Positions 16,585-26,209 are shown, counted from the stretch's first letter. The stretch is DNA of 37,420 nucleotides from Atribacteraceae bacterium (GCA_035477455.1 DATIKP010000032.1:1-37420); one strand, 5' to 3'. The notes: generated by a model not told the origin, from the letters alone. Made by a program: numbers and translations.

Positions 16585-17460
16585 ATGGCCGCGACAATTA
16601 TTGATGGCAAAGCAATATCGGCACAAATCCGCGCAGAACTCCGACCTAAAGTCCATGCCCTGACTGAAGCAGGCTTCCGTCCCGGTTTGGCGGTTATTCT
16701 GGTCGGTGAGAATCCGGCAAGTGAGGTATATGTCCGGAACAAGGAACGGACCTGCGAGAAACTCGGAATTCTATCGGTCAAACACCATCTGTCCGCGAAA
16801 ACATCGCTCTCCGAGCTGCGGACATTGATCGATGACCTGAACAACGACCACCGGATTCATGGAATACTCGTCCAGCTTCCTCTACCCGGGCATCTCGATG
16901 AACGCGATATTCTCTATTCCATCTCTCCCGAAAAAGACGTTGACGGATTCCATCCCTATAACCTGGGTCGCCTGATGATCGGCGATCCGGTTTACTTACC
17001 CTGCACTCCCTGGGGAATCCAGGAGATGCTCGTTCGGTCAGGTGTTGAAGTATCGGGGAAAAACGTCGTTATTTTCGGTCGAAGCAACATCGTGGGAAAA
17101 CCCCTGGCGATGATGCTGGTTCAGAAATCGGCCGGTGCGAACGCAACAGTCACTCTTTGCCATACCCGAACGAAAGATCCCCTGATCTATACGAAAAATG
17201 CCGACATTCTTGTAGCCGCCGTTGGTTCACCCGGCATGGTCACAAAAGAGATGGTCAAAGATGGCGCAGTGGTTGTCGATGTGGGCATCAACTCGGTGGA
17301 CAGGCGCTTGGTTGGAGATGTCGACTATGAGCAGGTTTCCCAGGTCGCCTCGTTGATCACTCCGGTACCGGGTGGTGTCGGTCCGATGACCATTGCCATG
17401 CTTATGGCCAATACGGTTCGTTCAGCGGAAAGAACCCGACAAAAAAATTTGGTCCACTGA
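16585..17460 (+). CDS. folD: Methylenetetrahydrofolate dehydrogenase/cyclohydrolase FolD
   Basis: A 291-aa bifunctional enzyme that oxidises 5,10-methylene-THF to methenyl-THF with NAD(P) and then hydrolyses it to 10-formyl-THF. Motifs: VYVRNKERTCEKLGI with the catalytic lysine at about K53, VDGFHPYNLGRL, PCTPWGIQEML, the nucleotide-binding loop FGRSNIVGKPLAMML and TPVPGGVGPMTIAMLMANT. Length is typical (about 285-300). ATG 16585 follows GAGGAGAT. It supplies formyl groups for purines and formyl-Met, or serves C1 metabolism in anaerobes. Confidence 0.95.
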   Translation: MAATIIDGKAISAQIRAELRPKVHALTEAGFRPGLAVILVGENPASEVYVRNKERTCEKLGILSVKHHLSAKTSLSELRTLIDDLNNDHRIHGILVQLPLPGHLDERDILYSISPEKDVDGFHPYNLGRLMIGDPVYLPCTPWGIQEMLVRSGVEVSGKNVVIFGRSNIVGKPLAMMLVQKSAGANATVTLCHTRTKDPLIYTKNADILVAAVGSPGMVTKEMVKDGAVVVDVGINSVDRRLVGDVDYEQVSQVASLITPVPGGVGPMTIAMLMANTVRSAERTRQKNLVH

Positions 17461-17541
17461 TCGTGATCCGGCAACGGCGCTTGGTGGCGTCGACTTTGAT
17501 TTTTGCATATTCCCGGAAACCGGGGATTGACCAGAAGCAGT

Positions 17542-17569
17542 TTGCCTTGATTTTCAAAGGTGATAAAAT
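17542..17569 (+). promoter_or_regulatory. Weak candidate promoter of the phosphoesterase/glgC unit
   Basis: TTGCCT (17542-17547) and TAAAAT (17564-17569) are separated by 16 bp in the 124-bp gap after folD. The start point would be about 17576, giving a leader of under 10 nt before ATG 17585. The -35 matches only half of the consensus. Confidence 0.3.
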
Positions 17570-17584
17570 AAAGGCGGTCAAGTG

Positions 17585-18082
17585 ATGATCAAAAAAATAG
17601 CCGTTTTGTCCGACACCCATATTCCAGTCCAGGCTGACGATCTCTCTGATCGAGTATGGAGGATGATCGAAGGGGCGGACATGGTTCTCCATGCCGGAGA
17701 CTTGGTGGCTGTTCGCTTGCTGGACCGTCTTGAAACCATTGCTCCGGTGAAAGCGGTACAAGGGAATAAGGATGATGAAGAGGTGAAGAGACGACTTCAA
17801 TCACTGCTTGTTTTTGAACTGGCTGGAATAGCTTGGGGAATGACTCATGGTACAGGTTCTCCCGCAGGGATCATCGAGAGAGTCCAGGGAATGTTCTTGA
17901 AGGGACCTCCCCAGATCGTCGTTTTTGGTCATACCCATCAGCCTCTCATCGAACATCGTGGCCAAACTGTTTATTTCAATCCCGGAAGCCCGACTGATAC
18001 TGCATATGCGCCATATCGGTCAATCGGGTTCATCGAAACCGATCATGGATCGATACGGCGGATGGACATTGTTTGTGTTTGA
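17585..18082 (+). CDS. YfcE/MJ0936-type metallophosphoesterase
   Basis: A 165-aa calcineurin-like phosphoesterase of the small YfcE group. Metal-binding motifs in order are SDTHIP (residues 8-13), HAGD, GNKDD, THGTG and FGHTHQP, followed by NPGSPTD, all intact. Such enzymes hydrolyse phosphodiesters or phosphomonoesters with two divalent metals in the cytosol. The physiological substrate is unknown. ATG 17585 has a modest purine-rich site (AAAGGCGG); GTG 17582 is a neighbouring alternative. It precedes glgC by 90 bp on the same strand. Confidence 0.87.
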   Translation: MIKKIAVLSDTHIPVQADDLSDRVWRMIEGADMVLHAGDLVAVRLLDRLETIAPVKAVQGNKDDEEVKRRLQSLLVFELAGIAWGMTHGTGSPAGIIERVQGMFLKGPPQIVVFGHTHQPLIEHRGQTVYFNPGSPTDTAYAPYRSIGFIETDHGSIRRMDIVCV

Positions 18083-18172
18083 TCGAAAAGAGCCGGTTGG
18101 AGTTTTATTATCGAGTCTACCGTTTTGCGATCCATTCTCAAGGGAAGACCAGATGGAAAGGGGAAGGGACTG

Positions 18173-19444
18173 ATGTATAATCGGGAGACTTTGGCCATGA
18201 TTTTAGCCGGTGGAGAAGGCAGAAGACTGGGTATACTGTCAGAGAAAAGGGCTAAGCCCGCCGTGCCCTTCGGGGGAAAGTATCGCATCATTGACTTTTG
18301 CTTGAGCAATTGCGTCAATTCCGGGATTTACTGCCTGGGGGTCTTAACCCAGTACAATCCCCATTCCCTGCATGATCATATCAAAACCGGCAAAGCTTGG
18401 GATCTCGACCGCGTGGCTGGTGGAGTTTTTCTGTTACAGCCCTATATCGGTGATGAATTGACCAACTGGTATCGGGGTACCGCCGATGCGATCTACCAGA
18501 ACCTCCGGTTTATCAGAAACCATCAGCCTCGCTGGGTTTTGATCCTTTCCGGTGACCATATCTATACTATGGACTACCGGAAGATGATACGTTTTCATAT
18601 CGGACGGGGTGCCGATTTGACCTTGGGAGGCATTGAGGTTCCCTGGAAAGAAATTCAGCGCTTCGGAATCATGACCGTTGACGAAGAGGGTCGGGTCAAG
18701 AGTTTTTTGGAAAAACCGACGCAGGCCGAAAGCAACTTGGCGAGCATGGGAATCTATATCTTTAACCGGGAGATTCTGGAAGAAGAAATGGAGCGCGAGG
18801 CCAGTTGCACAGAAACATCGTTTGATTTCGGAAAAGACCTGCTTCCCCGCCTGATTCAAACCAGAAAGGTTTATGCCTATACCTTCAAAGGATATTGGAA
18901 AGACGTCGGCACACTGGACGCTTATTGGGCCGCCAATATGGAATTACTGGAAAGTGAGATATCTCATGAATTTACCGACCGGACTTGGCCGATTTACACG
19001 CCGGTCGAGGATCGGCCTCCGGTGAAGTTCGGGCCGTCGGCCTCGGTTGCCTCGAGTATTATCGGTGACGGGGCTATCATTAACGGGAAGGTCCGGCATT
19101 CGATTATTTTCGGGGGAGTCTATATCAGCGAAGAGGCGGAAATTACCAATTCGATTATCATGAACGATGCCCGGATGGAAAGAAAAGCATGCATCGACCG
19201 GACCATTATCGACAAGTTAGTAGTGGTTGGTGAGTCTGCTCAAGTCGGTTGGGGTTTGGATATGACCCAGAACCTCAAAGATCCCGATGTCTTATACAGC
19301 GGTCTGAGTGTTATCGGTAAAAATACGCGAATACCGGCCGGTATCCGGATCGGCCGAAATTGCCGCATCGGAGCCGACCTTGTTCCGGAAAGTTTCCCTT
19401 CGCTTATCGTGGAGAGCGGACAGAGCGTGGAACTGGACCGTTAA
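18173..19444 (+). CDS. glgC: Glucose-1-phosphate adenylyltransferase, canonical paralogue
   Basis: A 423-aa GlgC enzyme making ADP-glucose from ATP and glucose-1-phosphate for glycogen synthesis. The catalytic half has LAGGEGRRLGILSEKRAKPAVPFGG, SGDHIYTMDY (catalytic Asp), FLEKPTQ and YWKDVGTLDAYW, all as expected. The C-terminal half is a left-handed beta-helix with isoleucine-rich hexapeptide turns (SSIIGDGAIING, NSIIMNDARM). Length is standard. ATG 18173 follows GGGGAAGGGA. A second GlgC-like gene lies 6.8 kb downstream at 26210, so the two may form a hetero-oligomer or have divided roles. Confidence 0.92.
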   Translation: MYNRETLAMILAGGEGRRLGILSEKRAKPAVPFGGKYRIIDFCLSNCVNSGIYCLGVLTQYNPHSLHDHIKTGKAWDLDRVAGGVFLLQPYIGDELTNWYRGTADAIYQNLRFIRNHQPRWVLILSGDHIYTMDYRKMIRFHIGRGADLTLGGIEVPWKEIQRFGIMTVDEEGRVKSFLEKPTQAESNLASMGIYIFNREILEEEMEREASCTETSFDFGKDLLPRLIQTRKVYAYTFKGYWKDVGTLDAYWAANMELLESEISHEFTDRTWPIYTPVEDRPPVKFGPSASVASSIIGDGAIINGKVRHSIIFGGVYISEEAEITNSIIMNDARMERKACIDRTIIDKLVVVGESAQVGWGLDMTQNLKDPDVLYSGLSVIGKNTRIPAGIRIGRNCRIGADLVPESFPSLIVESGQSVELDR

Positions 19445-19537
19445 ATGCCTTACGGCAGAGTAATGCGAAAGTGGGAATTAGATTTCACGGGAAGGGACAA
19501 CACGAAGCGCTTCGCGCTGAAATGGGGGGGAATAATC

Positions 19538-21079
19538 ATGAAAAAAAGGCTTTGGGTGATAATCTGCCTGGCGCTTTTTATGTTCCTGTGGCCTGTAGCG
19601 CGGCAGAGTACGGCACAGGCTTTCAAGTTCGAATTGGCGGCCGGTGAAGAACGGTCGATTGATTTTCTACCGATTTCCCCCTTCGTTTCCCTATTGCCCG
19701 ATCGGGGAAATTATGCATCGTATACGGTGGGTGACCGAATAACCTTGCAATATGAAAGCATGATAGACGGCTTTGTCAGTATTTTTAATTATACACCGGA
19801 TGGCCTGGTCAGGATTATAGTCAACAACAAGCGGGTGTTGGCCGGAGAAAAAAATCTGTTTCATGGGTTGGCTTCCGAACCGATCGGGACCGAACGCTTT
19901 TTGATTCTGCTCGCGACTTGGGTCATCCCTGACCGGATTCTGACTGAAGCGATGCGTTATCCCTCTCGTATCGGTGAAATCATTGGAGAACGCGTCTATC
20001 TCAATCGGGGGATTATCGAAGTGGTGCCCCGCTGGGAAAAAACACGGCCAATTCTCCGGTTCGATCTAATCCCCTCGGAGATTCCTGCCGGTGGCCAGGT
20101 GAGGATCAGGGCCTTTCTGATGGATAAGGAAGGAAACGTCCTAGTCAATCGGCGAATACAGTGGGAAGCCGATGAAGGCAGCCTGGATCATTATCAAACC
20201 TTTACGACTACTGAAGGTGGCACCGAAACCTGGTTTCGGGCTCCTCGCTTTTTGGAAAGTGTTGATGTGCGGGTGCGAGCTGTATTCGAAGGAGATATGC
20301 TTTACCTGGGGACCGATGCTGTGGTGTCTTTCACCGTCAGTCCCGAGCGACTGCAAACTCAGACGACTTTGACGCCGGAGAGCTTCCATGTAGCTAGTGG
20401 TGAGCAAGTCGACTTCCAGGTCGAAGTTCTGGATCTGCGGGGAATACCGGTGGAAGGAAGAACGATTCGCTGGTTGGCCAGTCGGGGTCATTGGGAAAAT
20501 GAACTGACCCGGACCGATCCTTCCGGTAAAACCGCAAACCGCTGGTATGCTCCCCGGGTTGACACAAGGGAGACTGTGGAACTCAAGGCGCTTTTTGAGG
20601 GAGTCAGGAATTTTCTTCCCTCGGAAGACATTTCCTATGGAACAGTCAGTGGAATAGGGGTTTTTACCGGTTTGTCAACGTATTATCTTGACTTTGGAGG
20701 TGGTAAGCCCACCACCAACTTCGAAAATTTGACTTATCGGGGTGAACTTATACACGGTTTTTCCATCAATCCCATCTATTCCTTGAAAATGCTTCCGGAA
20801 CAATTTACCGAGGTCCATTTTCACCTTTCTTCACCGCTCAAGGCCGGTGCCTTGTACCTCTGGGGTCAGTCCGAGGATAAAAGTATACTGGAGATCTTCC
20901 TGAACGATCAGAAGGTTTTTTCCGGGCCGACGGGAAGGGGAAGGCTCACCCCCCTGGAAAGCAATTCATTCTTTCTGACGGATTTTTTACGGCCAGGGCT
21001 CAATCGCCTGCGCATCGAATTGAAACCTTTTGAAAACCAGGGAAATTTTTTCCTGCAGAGACTGTTGGTCGTTTTTTGA
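19538..21079 (+). CDS. Exported DUF4384/Ig-like (Big-1-type) domain protein
   Basis: A 513-aa secreted protein. A signal peptide (MKKRLWVIICLALFMFLWP, cleavage near STAQA) is followed by a DUF4384-like beta domain (YTVGDRITLQYESMIDGFVSIFNYTPDG, about residues 65-170). Two immunoglobulin-like repeats of Big-1/invasin type follow, at about 180-270 and 285-370 (each with TTTEGGTETWFRAPR or TDPSGKTANRWYAPR). The C-terminus is a carbohydrate-binding-like jelly-roll (LRPGLNRLRIELKPFE). No sorting signal or anchor is visible. ATG 19538 is preceded by GGGGGGAA; the open frame starts earlier, right after glgC. Probably a surface or periplasmic structural or binding protein. Confidence 0.65.
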   Translation: MKKRLWVIICLALFMFLWPVARQSTAQAFKFELAAGEERSIDFLPISPFVSLLPDRGNYASYTVGDRITLQYESMIDGFVSIFNYTPDGLVRIIVNNKRVLAGEKNLFHGLASEPIGTERFLILLATWVIPDRILTEAMRYPSRIGEIIGERVYLNRGIIEVVPRWEKTRPILRFDLIPSEIPAGGQVRIRAFLMDKEGNVLVNRRIQWEADEGSLDHYQTFTTTEGGTETWFRAPRFLESVDVRVRAVFEGDMLYLGTDAVVSFTVSPERLQTQTTLTPESFHVASGEQVDFQVEVLDLRGIPVEGRTIRWLASRGHWENELTRTDPSGKTANRWYAPRVDTRETVELKALFEGVRNFLPSEDISYGTVSGIGVFTGLSTYYLDFGGGKPTTNFENLTYRGELIHGFSINPIYSLKMLPEQFTEVHFHLSSPLKAGALYLWGQSEDKSILEIFLNDQKVFSGPTGRGRLTPLESNSFFLTDFLRPGLNRLRIELKPFENQGNFFLQRLLVVF

Positions 21080-21118
21080 CCCTTGTTTGGGTTTTGTAAG
21101 CCAAAGGAGGCCCATCAG

Positions 21119-21556
21119 ATGGGTGACGAAGGAGCCCGCCTGAATGCAGCGGACCCGTTTCGATCAGATTTTATCCGTTACCAGGAGCACGCCGCGGATA
21201 ATTGGTACAGTGGTCCGGAATTTTATGAACAAACCTGGAAACCATTCTGTGACGTTTTCGAAACCGAAGAGACCTATGTCATCGTAGTTGAAATCGCCGG
21301 CGTATCGAGTCGGGATCTTGATGTGGTCATCCAGGGCCGACGGGTGTTAGTGAGGGGTTGCCGACAGGATTCTTCAACGCTTCCCAAAAAAGACTTTTAC
21401 CAGATGGAGATTTCTTTTGGTCTTTTCTCCAGGGAAGTGGAACTGCCTGATGAAATAGACCAGGCAGCGGTCAAAACGCATTTTCGTGACGGCCTGTTGG
21501 TTGTGGAATGTCCAAAGCGAAGAACCGTGATGGAAAAGAGGGTCAACGTTGAGTGA
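21119..21556 (+). CDS. Small heat-shock protein, Hsp20/alpha-crystallin family
   Basis: A 145-aa holdase chaperone. The alpha-crystallin domain (about residues 40-130) begins PFCDVFETEETYVIVVEIAG and includes DLDVVIQGRRVLVRG, FSREVELPDEID and the signature HFRDGLLVVECPK. A C-terminal V-N-V resembles the I/VxI/V oligomerisation motif. It binds unfolding proteins in the cytosol without ATP. ATG 21119 follows AAAGGAGG with 8-nt spacing. Its stop overlaps the lon start by 8 bp, so holdase and protease are made together. Confidence 0.92.
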   Translation: MGDEGARLNAADPFRSDFIRYQEHAADNWYSGPEFYEQTWKPFCDVFETEETYVIVVEIAGVSSRDLDVVIQGRRVLVRGCRQDSSTLPKKDFYQMEISFGLFSREVELPDEIDQAAVKTHFRDGLLVVECPKRRTVMEKRVNVE

Positions 21557-24032
21557 TTTGGTTCGTGACGCAAAGCCGAAAAAAAACCGGAAAACCCGCA
21601 CCGGTAGATCAGGCGGGAAATCTGATACTGTCAGTACTGTGGAAAAAACGGATACCAGGGAAGAAGCATTGGTAAAGGGAGAACCTTTACCAGTTGGACT
21701 TCCTATTCTGCCGCTGTCCGATACGGTGCTTTTTCCGGAAATGGTGCTCCCTTGGGTAGTGCATGGAGAGCAATGGGTGCGTCTGGTCAATGATGCCATC
21801 TTGTCGGATAAATTGATCGGACTGGTTGCTCGCCGTCCCCGGGAGGAACAAGATGGCGATATCGCCTCCAGTGATGAGTTGTTTGATTTCGGGGTTATGG
21901 GAAAAATCTCACGGATGCTGAAGCTCCCGGAAGGTGCGGTGCAGATCCTCGTCCTGGGGTTATCGAAGATTAAGATCGTCGAGTGGAAACAGGAAGAACC
22001 CTATCCAATTGCCCTTGTCGAACATATCCAGGACCGAGAGACTCAAAATGATGAAGTGGAGGCTATGGTTCGGGCGATAGTCGCCCTGTTCCAGAAGGTG
22101 GTGGAACTCGCTCCGCATCTCCCTCGGGAAATCTTCGTCGCCGCCATGAATATGAAGAATCCAACCCGACTGGCCCATTTTGTCGTTTCGAATCTGAATC
22201 TCGATGTGGCCAGGAAACAGGAGATTTTGATCCTTTCCGATTTGCAGACCCGACTTCACCGGGTGAACTATTATCTTACCAGAGAATTGGAGATTCTTCA
22301 GATCGGGAGCCGGATACAGAATCAAATTCACAGTGAAATGGCCAAGACGCAACGTGAATACTTACTTCGTGAACAGTTGAAGGCGGTTCAACGGGAGCTT
22401 GGAGAACTGGACGACAGGTCCCTGGAAATGAATGAGATACGGGGAAAAATTGAACAAATTCGCCTTCCGGACGAAGTCAGAATTGAAGCGGGACGGGAGC
22501 TCGACCGTCTTTCCCGGATCCCCCCGGCCTCTGCTGAATATCCTGTTTTACGAAACTACCTGGACTGGATAGTGGAACTACCCTGGAGCGTTATGACTGA
22601 GGACGCTTTGGACATGGCCATCGCCGAACGCATTCTCGATGAAGATCACCACGATCTGGAGAAAGTGAAAGAGAGGATTCTCGAATACCTGGCAGTCTGT
22701 ACCCTGAAAAAGAATATAAAGGGCCCTATTTTATGTTTTGTCGGGCCGCCTGGAGTCGGGAAGACATCTTTGGGGAAATCGATAGCTCGGGCCATGGAAA
22801 GGCGTTTCGTTCGCATATCTCTTGGTGGCGTCAGGGATGAAGCGGAGATCCGTGGGCATCGGCGGACCTATGTCGGTGCCTTACCCGGAAGGATCATCCA
22901 GGGGATTCGCAAGGCAGGGACCAGGAACCCGGTCTTTATGCTTGACGAAGTCGACAAACTTGGACTGGATTTCAGAGGGGACCCGGCGGCTTCCCTCCTT
23001 GAGGTTCTAGATCCGGAACAGAATTCCGCGTTTGCCGATCACTATCTGGGGGTTCCTTTCGATCTATCCCGGGTGCTCTTTATCGCCACAGCCAATATGC
23101 TGGATACCATTCCCTCACCGCTTCTCGACCGGATGGAGGTGATCCGTATCCCTGGCTATACGGACAGAGACAAAATGGCTATTGCCCGCCGGTATCTTTT
23201 ACCCCGCCAAATGGATGAAAACGGCATCCCGGAAGGCGCACTGTTGATTTCTGACGAAATACTCATGAAAATTATTCGGGAATATACCCGTGAAGCGGGA
23301 GTCAGAAATCTCGAGCGGGAAATTGCTTCCCTGTATCGAAAAACCGCCCGGCGGATCGCTTCTGGAGAAGGTGGGTCATTTGAAATAAGCGAAGACCGTT
23401 TACGGGATTATTTGGGACCCCGCCGCTTCTCCGATGAAGCGGTATTTGGGAAAGACCGAATTGGTGTCGCGACCGGACTAGCTTGGACAAAGACCGGCGG
23501 AGACGTCCTGTTTGTCGAGGCGGCGGTCCTTCCGGGCAAAGGAAAGCTGATCCTGACCGGCCATTTGGGAGAGATTATGCAGGAATCGGCCCGCATTGCC
23601 TATTCCTGTGTTCGGGAGAGGACCGATTGTTGGCATGTGGAGCGAGGTTATCACGAAAAAAGCGATTTTCATATTCATGTTCCATCCGGTGCAATTCCCA
23701 AAGATGGTCCATCGGCGGGGATCACGATGGTTGTTGCCCTTCTTTCGGCGCTTTCTCGTCTTCCGGTCAGACATAATCTGGCGATGACCGGAGAAATTAC
23801 GCTTACCGGAAGAGTCCTGGCAATTGGCGGAGTCAAGGAAAAGGTCCTGGCGGCCCATCGTACAGGCATTAAAAAAGTGATTTTGCCGGAGGAAAATGTG
23901 AAAGACCTTGAGGAAATTCCATCGGATATCCGAAAAAAAATTACTTTTTTCCCGGTGAAGACGATTGACGAAGTATTGGAAATTTCTTTTCGGAAAAAGA
24001 GAGATTCAAATCGCAACAGAAACTGTTCCTAA
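21549..24032 (+). CDS. lon: ATP-dependent protease Lon (LonA)
   Basis: An 827-aa LonA protease. A charged N-terminal extension of about 48 aa (rich in Lys, Thr and Ser) precedes the substrate-binding LAN domain (about 50-255) and a coiled coil (about 255-305). The AAA+ module has Walker A GPPGVGKTS at 399-407 and Walker B VFMLDEVDKLG. The protease domain has the Ser-Lys dyad S722 (PKDGPSAG) and K765 (GGVKEKV). It degrades misfolded and regulatory proteins in the cytosol. The start is TTG 21549 inside the hsp20 3' end, with AGAGGG upstream; the extension is longer than in E. coli Lon, so an internal start could also be used. Confidence 0.95.
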   Translation: MSDLVRDAKPKKNRKTRTGRSGGKSDTVSTVEKTDTREEALVKGEPLPVGLPILPLSDTVLFPEMVLPWVVHGEQWVRLVNDAILSDKLIGLVARRPREEQDGDIASSDELFDFGVMGKISRMLKLPEGAVQILVLGLSKIKIVEWKQEEPYPIALVEHIQDRETQNDEVEAMVRAIVALFQKVVELAPHLPREIFVAAMNMKNPTRLAHFVVSNLNLDVARKQEILILSDLQTRLHRVNYYLTRELEILQIGSRIQNQIHSEMAKTQREYLLREQLKAVQRELGELDDRSLEMNEIRGKIEQIRLPDEVRIEAGRELDRLSRIPPASAEYPVLRNYLDWIVELPWSVMTEDALDMAIAERILDEDHHDLEKVKERILEYLAVCTLKKNIKGPILCFVGPPGVGKTSLGKSIARAMERRFVRISLGGVRDEAEIRGHRRTYVGALPGRIIQGIRKAGTRNPVFMLDEVDKLGLDFRGDPAASLLEVLDPEQNSAFADHYLGVPFDLSRVLFIATANMLDTIPSPLLDRMEVIRIPGYTDRDKMAIARRYLLPRQMDENGIPEGALLISDEILMKIIREYTREAGVRNLEREIASLYRKTARRIASGEGGSFEISEDRLRDYLGPRRFSDEAVFGKDRIGVATGLAWTKTGGDVLFVEAAVLPGKGKLILTGHLGEIMQESARIAYSCVRERTDCWHVERGYHEKSDFHIHVPSGAIPKDGPSAGITMVVALLSALSRLPVRHNLAMTGEITLTGRVLAIGGVKEKVLAAHRTGIKKVILPEENVKDLEEIPSDIRKKITFFPVKTIDEVLEISFRKKRDSNRNRNCS

Positions 24033-24056
24033 TCCACACCGAGAGGTGAGGTCGCT

Positions 24057-25115
24057 TTGAATACGGAAAGACTCGATTTTCTTCGCGAAATGATCAATAC
24101 TCCCAGTCCGTCCGGTTATGAAGAAAGAATACAAACTGTTTTTCATAAACGGGTCGAGACTTCGGTGAACCGGTTTTTCAAAGATGTACACGGTAACGCC
24201 TGCGGAATACTCAACCCGGAAAGCGCTTTTCGGGTCATGTTGGCCGGTCATTGTGATGAAATTGGTTTGATGGTTAATTATATCACCGAACAAGGTTTCA
24301 TCCATTTTCGGAGTATCGGTGGTATCGACGCCCAACTCACACCCGGGCAGCGAGTGATTATTCATGCTGCCCGGGGACCGGTCTTGGGAGTGATTGGTAA
24401 GCGGCCGATACACCTGATCGAAGAGAAAGAGCGTTTGAAAGTGGTCAAAATCGAAGAACAGTGGATCGATATTGGGGGATGCGACCGACAGGAGGTAATG
24501 AGACTGGTTTCGGTCGGTGACCCGATTACGTTCGCGGCCGGTTTCGAACCGCTGAACGGGACCCGGGTGGTGGGAAGGGGTTTTGATGACCGGGCCGGGA
24601 CCTTCGTGGTTGCGGAGGCTCTTTTATCAATCAATCGCGCTGCCCTGCGGTGTGCCGTATATGGGGTCAGCACCGTTCAGGAGGAGATTGGTTTACGGGG
24701 CGCAAAAACCAGCGCCTTTGCCATAGATCCGCACCTGGGGATCGCCATCGATGTCACTTTTGCTTCCGATTGTCCCGACGTCGATAAACGGAAAGTCGGT
24801 GAGATTGCGCTGGGCAAAGGCCCGGTTCTCGGACGAGGCCCCAACATCAATCGCCGGCTTTTTGAACGGATGATCCAAGTCGCCGAAAAACACGGGATCC
24901 CTTACCAGGTCCAGGCTGAACCTCGGGCGACGGGGACCGACGCTAATGCGATTCAGGTCAATAAAGGCGGTGTGGTAACCGCTCTTGTGGGAATCCCCAA
25001 CCGGTATATGCATACACCGTCTGAGGTGGTGGACCTGGAGGATCTGGATAACACGATTAACCTTCTGGCTCGCATCCTGGAGAGTATCGATGGTCAGGAG
25101 GACTGGACTCCGTGA
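24057..25115 (+). CDS. M42-family metallo-aminopeptidase
   Basis: A 352-aa M42 peptidase of the FrvX/TET/deblocking-aminopeptidase type, often misannotated as cellulase M. Motifs are GHCDEIGLMV (metal His/Asp), GRGFDDRAGTFV (bridging Asp), VQEEIGLRGA (catalytic Glu and ligand), IDVTFASDCP and RYMHTPSEVVD (metal His). Such enzymes form large tetrahedral complexes that trim short peptides, a fitting partner for Lon 24 bp upstream. TTG 24057 follows GAGAGGTGAGG. Substrate specificity cannot be told from sequence. Confidence 0.9.
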   Translation: MNTERLDFLREMINTPSPSGYEERIQTVFHKRVETSVNRFFKDVHGNACGILNPESAFRVMLAGHCDEIGLMVNYITEQGFIHFRSIGGIDAQLTPGQRVIIHAARGPVLGVIGKRPIHLIEEKERLKVVKIEEQWIDIGGCDRQEVMRLVSVGDPITFAAGFEPLNGTRVVGRGFDDRAGTFVVAEALLSINRAALRCAVYGVSTVQEEIGLRGAKTSAFAIDPHLGIAIDVTFASDCPDVDKRKVGEIALGKGPVLGRGPNINRRLFERMIQVAEKHGIPYQVQAEPRATGTDANAIQVNKGGVVTALVGIPNRYMHTPSEVVDLEDLDNTINLLARILESIDGQEDWTP

Positions 25116-25183
25116 GCAATCAGTGCTTCTCGGGAAGGGAGAAAGATTTTACTGGAACAAAACCCAATTCGAGGAGGAATCGA

Positions 25184-26200
25184 ATGTCCCAGCTTAGAAA
25201 AGATCCGGTTGTCGGCCGCTGGGTGATCGTGGCGACCGACAGAAGCCCGAAGCCTTATGACTTCGCAACGTCTGTTGAATTGAGAAAGCCCGGTCCGTGC
25301 GCATTTTGTGAGACTATGGAATCATATACCCCTCGGGAAATCTGGAGCGCTCGGTCACCTCAGACCCTACCCAACAACCCGGGCTGGCAAGTCAGGGTGG
25401 TCCCGAACAAGTTCCCGGCTCTGCGCTTGGAAGAATGGACACCATTTACGGTGGATAACGGCTATGAAAATATGGGCGGCTTTGGCGCTCATGAGGTAAT
25501 CATCGAAACTCCCGCCCATGATCTGGAGTTGGTGGACCTCCCGATCGACCACTTCCAAAAGGTGTTTTTAGCTTATCGGGAACGCATGAGAGACCTGGAA
25601 AATGATCAACGAATCCAGTACTGCCTGATTTTTAAGAATCAAGGCGCCTTGGCCGGCGCCTCGATCCAGCATGCTCATTCCCAGCTCATTGCCGTCCCGG
25701 TGGTTCCCAAAAGAGTGAAAGAGGAATTGTTCGGGTCCCGAGACTATTACGGGAATAAGGGAACCTGTATTTTTTGCGATACGATTAATAGAGAATTAAG
25801 TATCCTGGAAAGAGTAGTGTATCAGAATGAACGGTTTATCGCCACCGTTCCCTACGCTCCCCGCTTTCCTTTCGAGATATGGGTTTTACCGCTTGAACAC
25901 GCCGCTCATTTTTCCCAAACCGATGAACGGGATCTGGCGGCGTTGTCCGAGGTTATGCAAAATACACTCCGGGCCGTGAAAAATACACTGGATGATCCTC
26001 CCTTCAACATGCTCCTGCATGTTGCCCCCTATAGCCGCAACGGGGAGAATCCCGATGAACTGAGTTATCACTGGCATATTGAAATTCTTCCCTCTTTGAC
26101 CAAAGTAGCCGGTTTTGAATGGGGCACCGGGTTTTATATCAATCCAGTCATTCCCGAGGAAGCAGCCCTGTTGTTGAGGGATAGCCTCAAAACGGAATGA
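25184..26200 (+). CDS. GalT-family sugar-1-phosphate nucleotidylyltransferase/phosphorylase
   Basis: A 338-aa HIT-superfamily enzyme related to galactose-1-phosphate uridylyltransferase. Zinc-type CxxC is at C39-C42 (PCAFC), a second at GTCIFC, and the nucleophile motif is HAHSQL with H163/H165 (classical GalT has HPHGQ). WVLPLEHAAHFSQ and YHWHIEILP support the fold. HxHSQ-type members include uridylyltransferases and ADP-glucose phosphorylase, so the substrate is uncertain. It lies directly upstream of a GlgC paralogue (9 bp), which favours an ADP-glucose or glucose-1-phosphate reaction. ATG 25184 follows GAGGAGGAATC. Confidence 0.82.
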   Translation: MSQLRKDPVVGRWVIVATDRSPKPYDFATSVELRKPGPCAFCETMESYTPREIWSARSPQTLPNNPGWQVRVVPNKFPALRLEEWTPFTVDNGYENMGGFGAHEVIIETPAHDLELVDLPIDHFQKVFLAYRERMRDLENDQRIQYCLIFKNQGALAGASIQHAHSQLIAVPVVPKRVKEELFGSRDYYGNKGTCIFCDTINRELSILERVVYQNERFIATVPYAPRFPFEIWVLPLEHAAHFSQTDERDLAALSEVMQNTLRAVKNTLDDPPFNMLLHVAPYSRNGENPDELSYHWHIEILPSLTKVAGFEWGTGFYINPVIPEEAALLLRDSLKTE

Positions 26201-26209
26201 GGTGTTGCT

